From positions 1 to 48,960 of IMG/VR virus record IMGVR_UViG_3300037196_000239: DNA of 48,960 nucleotides; one strand, given 5' to 3'. The position numbers and the translations under genes were made by a program. Origin of the DNA: a virus. The notes beneath the pieces are model-generated. The model did not search any database. It saw only the letters and a list, made by a program, of their open reading frames with translations, and was not told the origin of the DNA. This document shows positions 42,244 to 48,872 of this stretch, piece after piece. The first letter of the stretch is position 1; the number at the start of each line of letters is the position of its first letter.

Positions 42244-43379
42244 TAAGAAACCCCTAGTAATACGTGAAGTATTGAAGTATTATCGTCACTATCTAAAATC
42301 TCTATTCCTTCTGTTAAAGTATAGGCTATTCCAGATTTGTTAAGTTTATCTATTTGATTTTGCTGTATTTCTCTAGTTTCTGATTTAATCATATTCATAA
42401 GTTCATCTTTTGAAAAATACTTAGTGTATACTACTATAGTATCTCCAGAGGGAACTGTCTTATTAGCTAATCTAGTCATTATTGGAACTAATTCTTTATC
42501 TTTTATTTTATCTCGTAATGGATTGAGTGCTGGATTAGTAAACACAATAACCCAACCTTGAAAATACTTCTTAACCATAAATTTGTATTTCTTATATAAT
42601 TCTCCAGAAGCATTTTTAGCTCTGGAATTTTTATACACTTCAACAGTATTTGGCATAACATTACTAAAGAACTTTAAAGAGCGTCTAATTACTTTCTCAT
42701 AATCTGCTTTACGCTCATCTGTAGTCTTAGCAATTCTTCCCCTTTTCTTTACTTCACTTGGCGAAACTGCTTGAATAGGTTCAGCTGGCAAGGGTTGTTC
42801 TTGTGCCTTAATTTCCTTAGATACAATAAAGGCACTTTCTTCAGGGCCAGATTCTTTGGAGATAAAATCAGCATATTTCTTGGTCAATATAGAAAATAAA
42901 TGCTTACATACAGCAGCCTGTTGTTTTTTCACGCCTGTAGAAGGTAAAGTAGTTCCATTTGTATATCCATATTTTAGCATTTCTGACTTAAATAAAGTCT
43001 GAAATGCCATACAATCACAAGAACAATAATAACGAGTAGCTGTTCCATTTAGTAATGAATTTCTACTCGTAACTAAACAAGTATAACCATTTTTAGGATA
43101 TCTTTCCTTTAACTCTTTATTTTGATAGTCATTGTGTAGGACATGCCACTCATCACACTCTACTGTGGTAGCACCAAAACTAACATTAGTAGGAGAGGGA
43201 GATTTAGTTATAATTACATTTTTAGCAAAATCAACATACTCTCTATACATCATTCTAAGGCCACCTCTTAAATCTTTGCGGCCCTGCCATTTATAAGTAA
43301 CCTTTGGATCGTCATATGCCTCTAATTCTTTTAGAAGCCATGAAAAATTTTCTGAGATAATAAATTTTGGAATATCCAT
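42243..43379 (-). CDS. SWIM-type zinc-finger protein
   Basis: A 378-residue protein with RYYCSCDCMAFQ (C119, C121, C123) and, after 34 residues, AAVCKHLFSIL (C158, H160), matching the CxC...CxH pattern of SWIM zinc fingers, which bind DNA or proteins. The N-terminal part (GGLRMMYREYVDFAKNV) and a helical, Lys-rich C-terminal half are not recognised. Located directly after the primase gene (4 nt), so a DNA-replication or packaging role is plausible. The ribosome site is weak (TAAG). Confidence 0.65.
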   Translation of the reverse strand: MDIPKFIISENFSWLLKELEAYDDPKVTYKWQGRKDLRGGLRMMYREYVDFAKNVIITKSPSPTNVSFGATTVECDEWHVLHNDYQNKELKERYPKNGYTCLVTSRNSLLNGTATRYYCSCDCMAFQTLFKSEMLKYGYTNGTTLPSTGVKKQQAAVCKHLFSILTKKYADFISKESGPEESAFIVSKEIKAQEQPLPAEPIQAVSPSEVKKRGRIAKTTDERKADYEKVIRRSLKFFSNVMPNTVEVYKNSRAKNASGELYKKYKFMVKKYFQGWVIVFTNPALNPLRDKIKDKELVPIMTRLANKTVPSGDTIVVYTKYFSKDELMNMIKSETREIQQNQIDKLNKSGIAYTLTEGIEILDSDDNTSILHVLLGVS

Positions 43380-43383
43380 AAAC

Positions 43384-44286
43384 TTAATTATACAGCTTCA
43401 GTCTACTCTTTAAAGTTTCCATTGTTGATTGTGGCATATATCTAATACTATTTGTTTGTATCCAAGCCATTAAATCAAAGGAACTTAAAGTCTCAGCTAA
43501 TTTTCCTAAATCATTGTCTTTATATTTAGAAGTATCTATGTAGTATACCTCCTTATTAGGCATCCAATTATGAAGCTTACTACAGATAGTTTGTATCCAA
43601 GATTCTGCTCCAAAATCCAATGCTACATATACCTTAGATTTTCCCATTAATTTTTGAAGTAAGTTAGTCTCATTTTCCTTGGTTATAGTTTTTCCAAATA
43701 AAGCCACAGCATTTGGAATAGAGCAAGCATCAAAAATACCCTCACATATTACTAAACTATCTGGAAAAAACTTATTTTCAGATAACTTAGACTCAAATAT
43801 AATATCCTTTCTTGGGATAGAAGGATTTTTATATTTCATTGAGCCATCTGATTTAATACTTCTTGCGGTCCAATAAACTATCTTATCTTCTCTAATCACA
43901 GGCAAAATAACCCTATCTAAATAAGCAGGATTTAAAGAAACTAAAGGTCTGTAAATAAAAATAAGCTCCTCTGACCATCCTCTTGAAACTAAGTAAGAAT
44001 ATTGAGCATCTTCAAAGGAAATTTCACGAACTGGATTTAAATCCTCTAAGGCATCTACATTCTTAACTGTTAAAGGTTTAAAAGATTTCAACTTAGTAAA
44101 TTCAGATAAGCTAATCTTATCTTGTAAAGAAGATATTATCTCAGGATATTTATACAATTCAGAAAGCCTACCATGCCATCCACATCTGAAGCAATTAAAC
44201 ATTGCCTTCGTTGGATTTACATAAAGCTTAGGAGACTTACAAGAATCACATCTTGGACAGTTTATCACATACTCAGAGTCAGACAT
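43384..44286 (-). CDS. DnaG-type primase (zinc ribbon plus Toprim-like domain)
   Basis: A 300-residue primase of the small phage type. The N terminus has a zinc site (C10-x2-C13 ... NCFRCGWHG, C32, C35). Residues about 90-165 resemble the DnaG N-terminal catalytic subdomain, and 178-240 the Toprim fold: LVICEGIFDA (E182) and VYVALDFGAES (D224). The usual DxD at the end of the second Toprim strand is D-F-G, so one metal ligand is missing or shifted. It makes RNA primers for lagging-strand synthesis (T4 gp61 role). GGGAGG lies 5 nt before the ATG and a YCGATAHT site lies 17 nt upstream. Confidence 0.82.
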   Translation of the reverse strand: MSDSEYVINCPRCDSCKSPKLYVNPTKAMFNCFRCGWHGRLSELYKYPEIISSLQDKISLSEFTKLKSFKPLTVKNVDALEDLNPVREISFEDAQYSYLVSRGWSEELIFIYRPLVSLNPAYLDRVILPVIREDKIVYWTARSIKSDGSMKYKNPSIPRKDIIFESKLSENKFFPDSLVICEGIFDACSIPNAVALFGKTITKENETNLLQKLMGKSKVYVALDFGAESWIQTICSKLHNWMPNKEVYYIDTSKYKDNDLGKLAETLSSFDLMAWIQTNSIRYMPQSTMETLKSRLKLYN

Positions 44287-44303
44287 TGCAACCTCCCACA
44301 GTA

Positions 44304-44311
44304 AGTATCGA
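44304..44311 (-). promoter_or_regulatory. YCGATAHT promoter-like site (GTCGATACT)
   Basis: Reads AATTTGTCGATACTTACTG on the minus strand, 17 nt before the primase ATG, in the 29-nt gap after the FEN stop codon. Confidence 0.65.
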
Positions 44312-44315
44312 CAAA

Positions 44316-45371
44316 TTACTCAGGTTCTTTATAGACCGGTTTAAAGGCAAATAAAGTGCTGATAACAAAGTCTATATAATTAGTAGCTAATGGAAATAAC
44401 TCATGAAATTTATGAATGGTTTCTTTTTTTCCAGGAAGCTCACCGACCTCTAATAACTTTTTTAAGGTTAAGGATACTGTATTTGAAGAAATTACAGAAG
44501 AAGTTAAATCTATTAACTTATAATTACGTTCAAGTAATTCTATATTCTCGTGAATAAGTTTCTCTAATTTAGTTGAATTCCGTGAAGAAAGAAGTTTAAT
44601 ATAATCTAAATTATTTTTAACATAAATATCTAAAGTAGATTTATTTTCTAATGGTAATTGTTCTTTCATTAATTTAAATAAAGTCTTATAACCAATTCCT
44701 TTAATTCCATTAATATTATCTGAAGTATCTCCAACTATAACCTTATAAAACAAATATTCATAACTACTAATAGTTACTCCTTTTGTTTTTGGCAATTCAG
44801 AAAAGTAACGAGTAAAATTATCTAAAGATACCTCTGATTTATTATAGGGAATAGAACAAATTACAGAAGGGGTTCTAACAAGCTGAAGAAAGTCGCTATC
44901 ATTACTCAGAATAATAACTTGCTTACCTATATTAGTAAGCTCTTTAGTAGCAATTCCTATGTAATCATCTGCTTCTATTCCATACTCACAGAAAACAGTT
45001 AGATTAAGTATATTACAAAGCTCTAATACTTTTTCTTTTAACTTACTAAATAAATCACTACTAGTATCATTAAAAGCGGAAACTTGTCCATAGTTAGTTC
45101 CTGAGGCAGGTCTATTTGCTTTATATGCTTCAAAGATAGCTTTCTTTCTTATAGAGCCACCATTATCAAATGCTACATAAAGTCGCTTACAAGAATATTT
45201 CCTGATACAAAGACTGATTTGATTAATAAAAATTTCAGCACATTCCTGTATTAACTCAGGTTCGGATATCACTACTGAACCCTTATTCTTAGAAAACATT
45301 ACCCTTATTAAGAGATTGTGTCCATCAATTAAGAGAACATTTTGTGAATCCATGAATTTAGGACTTACCAC
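44316..45371 (-). CDS. rnh: 5'-3' exonuclease/flap endonuclease (T4 RNase H type)
   Basis: Removes RNA primers and 5' flaps during lagging-strand synthesis. In 351 residues all FEN active-site blocks are seen: VLLIDGHNL (D16), AFDNGG (D69), GIEADDYIG (E133, D135, D136), LSNDSDFLQL (D158, D160) and the helix-3-turn-helix GDTSDNINGIKGIGYKT (D215, D218). GTG at 45371 overlaps the upstream TAG and has CGGAG 5 nt before it; an ATG at 45353 lacks a ribosome site. A YCGATAHT site lies 53 nt upstream inside the previous gene. Confidence 0.92.
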   Translation of the reverse strand: MVSPKFMDSQNVLLIDGHNLLIRVMFSKNKGSVVISEPELIQECAEIFINQISLCIRKYSCKRLYVAFDNGGSIRKKAIFEAYKANRPASGTNYGQVSAFNDTSSDLFSKLKEKVLELCNILNLTVFCEYGIEADDYIGIATKELTNIGKQVIILSNDSDFLQLVRTPSVICSIPYNKSEVSLDNFTRYFSELPKTKGVTISSYEYLFYKVIVGDTSDNINGIKGIGYKTLFKLMKEQLPLENKSTLDIYVKNNLDYIKLLSSRNSTKLEKLIHENIELLERNYKLIDLTSSVISSNTVSLTLKKLLEVGELPGKKETIHKFHELFPLATNYIDFVISTLFAFKPVYKEPE

Positions 45372-46513
45372 TATATCTCCGATAAAAGGTTTTTTACATA
45401 ATTCTCAACAGTATTAATACTATTATTATCGGTAATTTCAGCTTGTTCAATAGGTTCCTCAAGTTTTTTATTATACCTATTACTTATTCTATCAAATATT
45501 TTCTGCTCTTGTAGGCTATCACAGGAGGTATCATTATTCCACAGCATAGTATAACATTTAAACTGACTTGGGAGCTCTGGCTGGGTATTAGAGAAGTCTA
45601 TATTAGGTATTACAGAAGGTTTTTGAACTTTATCATAGGATGCTTTCATACCCTCTAATAAAACTCTATCAAAATATAAAAGCTTCATTAAACGCTGAAG
45701 ATTTAAGGAGAAGTGGGAAGAGTTGCCCAGAAAGAAATAATCTAAAAATTCTGGTTTAGTTAAAAAAGCATAACTTAAAAACTTATGGGCTTTAGCTATG
45801 AGTTCCAGACCTAATCCATTTGATTTAGAAAATTTTTTATAGTTGTTTTTAAAATAATCTTTATCAAAATAAAAATCTTCATTTTTCTTCTTGTTAGTAA
45901 ATTGAATATAAAAAAGCAACATATAAAGATATTGAAGACTCATATACTTTAAACTATCTAATCCAAGTTTATTTACTATTTTATAAGTTCCTATAAGTTT
46001 AGAAAGAATATCTAAACCAGTTTTATTATTATAGTAATAAAGTCTATTATCTGAATTTATAGCCAGAAAAGATATTTTAGCAGAAAAGGAGACTAGAGAC
46101 CATAAATCTAAATTATTAGAAAGAATACAGATAGATTTATTATTTATCTGTTGATTAAGTAAAGAGAATATGATATTTTTAACATTTCCATATATTACAG
46201 ACTGATTTAAAGCCTGTGTTAAAGTTGTATTTTGTTCTGAAATAAACAGAATTCCAGAAGGGTTTATTATAGTAAAAGCAGAATATAGCCATGTATATAC
46301 TCTTTTAACTAATTCTTCTATGGATTTATTATAGAGAGCAGAAGTTTTACACTGCTGTCTGAATAACAATAATTCCTCAAGATAAGTTATATCAACAATT
46401 AGAAGAGGATTGTTATTATTCTCAGATATCTTAGTTCTGGTATTAAGTTTTTTAGACCTTTTTCCAGTTCTGAGTCTTCCAGATAATTTTTGTCTAAATT
46501 TAATAGAAGCCAT
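45371..46513 (-). CDS. Degenerate FEN/PIN-like protein next to the FEN gene
   Basis: A 380-residue protein. Its first half follows the FEN pattern: a basic tail, NPLLIVDITYLEELL (D41, compare NVLLIDGHNLL), a mid strand GILFISEQN (compare RLYVAFDNG), and SICILSNNLDLWSLV (D136, compare VIILSNDSDFLQLV). The EADD block and the GxxSDN helix-3-turn-helix are absent, so it is probably not a nuclease. It may be a decayed paralogue that partners the active enzyme. The C-terminal half is helical and unrecognised. The relation is inferred from the shared pattern only. Confidence 0.6.
   Translation of the reverse strand: MASIKFRQKLSGRLRTGKRSKKLNTRTKISENNNNPLLIVDITYLEELLLFRQQCKTSALYNKSIEELVKRVYTWLYSAFTIINPSGILFISEQNTTLTQALNQSVIYGNVKNIIFSLLNQQINNKSICILSNNLDLWSLVSFSAKISFLAINSDNRLYYYNNKTGLDILSKLIGTYKIVNKLGLDSLKYMSLQYLYMLLFYIQFTNKKKNEDFYFDKDYFKNNYKKFSKSNGLGLELIAKAHKFLSYAFLTKPEFLDYFFLGNSSHFSLNLQRLMKLLYFDRVLLEGMKASYDKVQKPSVIPNIDFSNTQPELPSQFKCYTMLWNNDTSCDSLQEQKIFDRISNRYNKKLEEPIEQAEITDNNSINTVENYVKNLLSEI
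45425..45432 (-). promoter_or_regulatory. YCGATAHT promoter-like site (ACCGATAAT), intragenic
   Basis: Reads AATTACCGATAATAATAG on the minus strand inside the 3' end of 45371-46513, 53 nt before the FEN start. The only member of the list that lies within coding sequence; it would give the FEN gene extra transcription. Confidence 0.45.
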
Positions 46514-46814
46514 AGTTATTCATTGTCAGCTTTCATACTACTTATTTATCTTCTTAGTTCTAGTTCCAGTTCCTTATGGGTTGCTCGAACTTCGTTCTCT
46601 CAACCCAGTTCTCAGCTTCGCTTCGAACGATTTATTTTTGTTTTGAACTTCTATCTTTTAGGTTTTACTTGTTTGTTTAGGCTTTCTTTGCTTTGCTTGA
46701 AGGTTAATATTTAAGCGACAAGTTGCTGCTTTATTATCGTATAATATTGGAGAAACTTTAGGGTTTTTGAAAATAAATATTTGGTATCCTAAATAATTAA
46801 TTTTAGGAGGTTTA
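46514..46814. other. 301-nt divergent intergenic region with GTTC/GAAC repeats and a stem-loop
   Basis: The only gene-free stretch longer than 300 nt. It separates the minus-strand replication block from the plus-strand YiiX/SSB group. It holds three direct AGTTC repeats at 6-nt steps (46556-46572), a fourth at 46607, and a two-tier stem-loop: GGGTTG (46578-46583) with CAACCC (46601-46606) enclosing GAAC (46587-46590) with GTTC (46594-46597). The next 80 nt are strongly T/C-biased on the plus strand. A TATAAT string (46740-46745) and AGGAGG at 46805 serve the plus gene. A weak ACGATAAT (46733-46739, minus) may be a promoter variant. A control region or replication origin is possible. Confidence 0.5.
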
Positions 46815-47351
46815 ATGCTGTATACCGAATTGCGTCATGGCGATATTTTACTTTTTACACATAAAGAAAAAGCAACTTTCCTTCAGAAACTAATTAGATT
46901 GATTGAAGGAAGTTCTTTTGTCCATTCAGCTGCTGTCAGAGAGGTGGATGGAAAGCTATACATTCTTGAAGCACTTACTTTGAGAACTTTATCCTATGCT
47001 CCTTTTTATTATTTAGAAGATGCTGAGGAAGTTTTTTGTTTTAGACCAACTTTTAATCTTCCAGAAATTAATGAAAAAAGTTTTTGGAGACATGAGCCTT
47101 ATGGATATTTATGTTTAGCTGATTCTGCCTTAAACCATTTCTTACATAGGCTTACCTTTGGTTGTTGGACATTTAAGCCTATTTTTCAGCAGCTATTTCG
47201 TTATAGGGCAATGGACTGCTCAGTATTAGTGGCTAATATGCTTGAAGTTAGTGCTAATACCTCCTGGTGTAAGTATAATGATGTAGTTGAACCTGATGAT
47301 TATGCCCTTCACCCTAGTGATTTCGTTCCTATGGGTCAGGTTATGTGGTAA
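46815..47351 (+). CDS. YiiX-like permuted NlpC/P60 cysteine hydrolase
   Basis: A 178-residue protein with the circularly permuted NlpC/P60 order: RHGDILLF near the N terminus, SFVHSAAV (H37), ILEAL (E52), then far downstream MDCSVLVANML (C135). This layout is known from YiiX/YebB-type proteins. The fold acts on peptide or acyl bonds; murein stem peptides or lipids are possible targets. No signal peptide. AGGAGG lies 4 nt before the ATG, one of the strongest ribosome sites here. It is separated from the SSB gene by 131 nt that contain a promoter-like site, so the two are probably independent. Confidence 0.75.
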   Translation: MLYTELRHGDILLFTHKEKATFLQKLIRLIEGSSFVHSAAVREVDGKLYILEALTLRTLSYAPFYYLEDAEEVFCFRPTFNLPEINEKSFWRHEPYGYLCLADSALNHFLHRLTFGCWTFKPIFQQLFRYRAMDCSVLVANMLEVSANTSWCKYNDVVEPDDYALHPSDFVPMGQVMW

Positions 47352-47389
47352 ATTTTCAAAAATTTTTTCTCATGTTTTCTGAGTGCTTA

Positions 47390-47397
47390 CCGATATT
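47390..47397 (+). promoter_or_regulatory. YCGATAHT promoter-like site (ACCGATATT)
   Basis: Reads GCTTACCGATATTAGTTATG on the plus strand, 85 nt before the SSB start. The long distance leaves room for a structured leader (47404-47446). Confidence 0.6.
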
Positions 47398-47482
47398 AGT
47401 TATGTAGCAAGGGTAGCAGACAGAGAAACAGCTACCAAGAAACTACTGAATTAATTATATGATTAATAATTTTGATGCCTAA
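47397..47482 (+). promoter_or_regulatory. Structured SSB leader with hairpin, AU-rich spacer and 7-codon ORF
   Basis: GGTAGC (47412-47417) pairs with GCTACC (47431-47436) around a 13-nt loop. TAGTT (47397-47401) or GTAG (47404-47407) can pair with AACTACT bases at 47441-47446, giving an outer stem or alternative fold. After it comes an unstructured AU-rich stretch, then ATGATTAATAATTTTGATGC-C-TAA (47459-47482), a 7-codon frame whose stop directly precedes the GTG start of the SSB and is in the same frame. T4 gene 32 is autoregulated through a leader pseudoknot followed by an AU-rich unstructured region; the layout here is similar, the function is inferred. Confidence 0.45.
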
Positions 47483-48388
47483 GTGGGTATCTTTTCAGCG
47501 ATTAAGTTCGCAAAAGGAAATAAATTGGCTACTACTACTAATTTCGAAAAGTTTAAGCAGAAGATGGAACAGTCAAAGGCCAAGAAAGCTTCTTCTGGTC
47601 TCAATTGGATGAAGTATGATGCTGGTCATAAGTACACTCTGAGATTTCTACCACTAAAGTCAGAAAATCTAGAGCTTCCTATTAGTATTTTTAATCATCA
47701 TGCTGTCACATTCCCTGATGGTCATTTTGAGAGTATTGCCTGCCCTCGTCAAACAGAGGATCGTTTCTGCCCCTTCTGTGATTTAGCCTCAAAGACTTAT
47801 CGTAAGTTTACAAAGACTAATGACAAGGAATATCTCGAAGCAGCTAAGAAGTTATTTGCTAAAAAGCATTATTTGCTAGTTGGTTTTCAGCCAAATGAAA
47901 TTGATCCAGCTAACATTTCCTCTGATGATATTAAGATTGTTAGAGCTTCTTCTCAGTCGGTAATGAGCCTTATTGAAAGCAAGCTAGAAAAGGAAATTGA
48001 TTTTGTTGATTTTCAGACCGGTCGTGATGTGGAGCTTCTAAAAACCAAAGCCACAGGAAAGAATACGGTTACAACGATCAGCTGGGATTTCGGCGATTCA
48101 TCTGCTGCCTTTGATGGCAAAAATGCTAAGAAAATTTGGGACTCTCTTGTTGATGCTTCTCCAGACCTCACTAGTGTTGTTTCTCCTCTCAATGATACTG
48201 AACTTGCTGCTAAGTTTAAGGAATTTAGTTCAACTCCAGTAGAGGCTGATGAAGAAGCCGATCCTTCTGAGGAAGAGCATGAGATGTTGGATAAATATAA
48301 GCCAGAACCACGAAAGGCTCAGTCAAAGGAACCAGAAGTTGATAGTGAACTGGACCTTGACGAGATGCGCAAGATGTTAGAAGATTAA
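47483..48388 (+). CDS. 32: Single-stranded DNA-binding protein, gp32-like
   Basis: Coats single-stranded DNA and organises replication, recombination and repair. In 301 residues: a basic N-terminal segment (about 8-35), YTLRFLPLK (52-60, compare IRFLPSK in T4 gp32), the zinc site with H72/H73, C87, C96 and C99 (ACPRQ ... FCPFC), a central OB core, and an acidic tail ending DLDEMRKMLED, like the T4 acidic C terminus that recruits partners. The start is GTG with no ribosome site; an in-frame TAA lies directly before it. AAG, CGT and GGT codons are far more common than in neighbours, which fits very high expression. A terminator follows. Confidence 0.9.
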   Translation: MGIFSAIKFAKGNKLATTTNFEKFKQKMEQSKAKKASSGLNWMKYDAGHKYTLRFLPLKSENLELPISIFNHHAVTFPDGHFESIACPRQTEDRFCPFCDLASKTYRKFTKTNDKEYLEAAKKLFAKKHYLLVGFQPNEIDPANISSDDIKIVRASSQSVMSLIESKLEKEIDFVDFQTGRDVELLKTKATGKNTVTTISWDFGDSSAAFDGKNAKKIWDSLVDASPDLTSVVSPLNDTELAAKFKEFSSTPVEADEEADPSEEEHEMLDKYKPEPRKAQSKEPEVDSELDLDEMRKMLED

Positions 48389-48407
48389 TGTTGATTTAAG
48401 TAGGAAT

Positions 48408-48434
48408 AGCCTGGGAAATATTCCAGGCTTTTCT
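48408..48434 (+). terminator. Rho-independent terminator after the SSB gene
   Basis: AGCCTGG (48408-48414) pairs with CCAGGCT (48423-48429) around an 8-nt loop and is followed by TTTTCTT. It lies 20 nt past the SSB stop on the plus strand. Confidence 0.85.
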
Positions 48435-48590
48435 TATATAGTAGATTAATAAATATTATTTGAATATTTTCTCATAAAAACTTTAATTCAGATGCTGTAG
48501 TTATTTTTTATTAGGGTAGATGGAGAAGAGTAAATGTCTAGGAAATGTGATATAAAAGTATGTCAAGAGCATGCCACAATCAAAGGTGGT

Positions 48591-48689
48591 AAGTTAATAT
48601 CTACTGAGTATATAAATAGTTATACTAAAATGTCATGGGAATGTGAGAAGGGTCATCAATGGAGTGCTTGTTGGAATAGTATTAAAAGT
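48591..48689 (+). repeat. Direct repeat, copy 1 of 99-bp module
   Basis: First DNA-level copy of the zinc-ribbon module (AAGTTAATATCTACTGAGTA at its start). The second copy (48774-48872) has the same length and most of the same bases, 183 bp downstream. Copies this similar at DNA level suggest recent duplication or selection for repeat exchange. Confidence 0.7.
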
Positions 48690-48773
48690 CAGGATAATTG
48701 GTGTTTACTTTGTTCTGGAAAGGCTAAACCTGATATAATTGAACTACAGGAATATGCTAAAAATAAAGAAGGA

Positions 48774-48872
48774 AAGTTAATATCTACAGAATACATAAAT
48801 TGTTTTACTAAAATGTTATGGGAATGTAAAGAAGGGCATCAATGGAAAGCTCATTGGCATAGTATTAAAAAT
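48774..48872 (+). repeat. Direct repeat, copy 2 of 99-bp module
   Basis: Second copy, starting AAGTTAATATCTACAGAATA and ending at AGTATTAAAAA. Reading continues for only ten codons after it, unlike after copy 1, where WCLLC follows. Confidence 0.7.

Noticed and set aside
45379-45386. CCGATAAA on the plus strand at the FEN-gene junction
   Set aside because: Does not fit CGATAHT (ends in A) and faces no plus-strand gene.
46560-46640. tRNA-like hairpins with TTCGAAC strings
   Set aside because: No cloverleaf with acceptor, D and anticodon arms could be drawn on either strand.
46410-46714. Two plus-strand frames over the divergent gap
   Set aside because: They start inside the FEN-like gene on the other strand, lack ribosome sites and are low-complexity; the gap is treated as non-coding.
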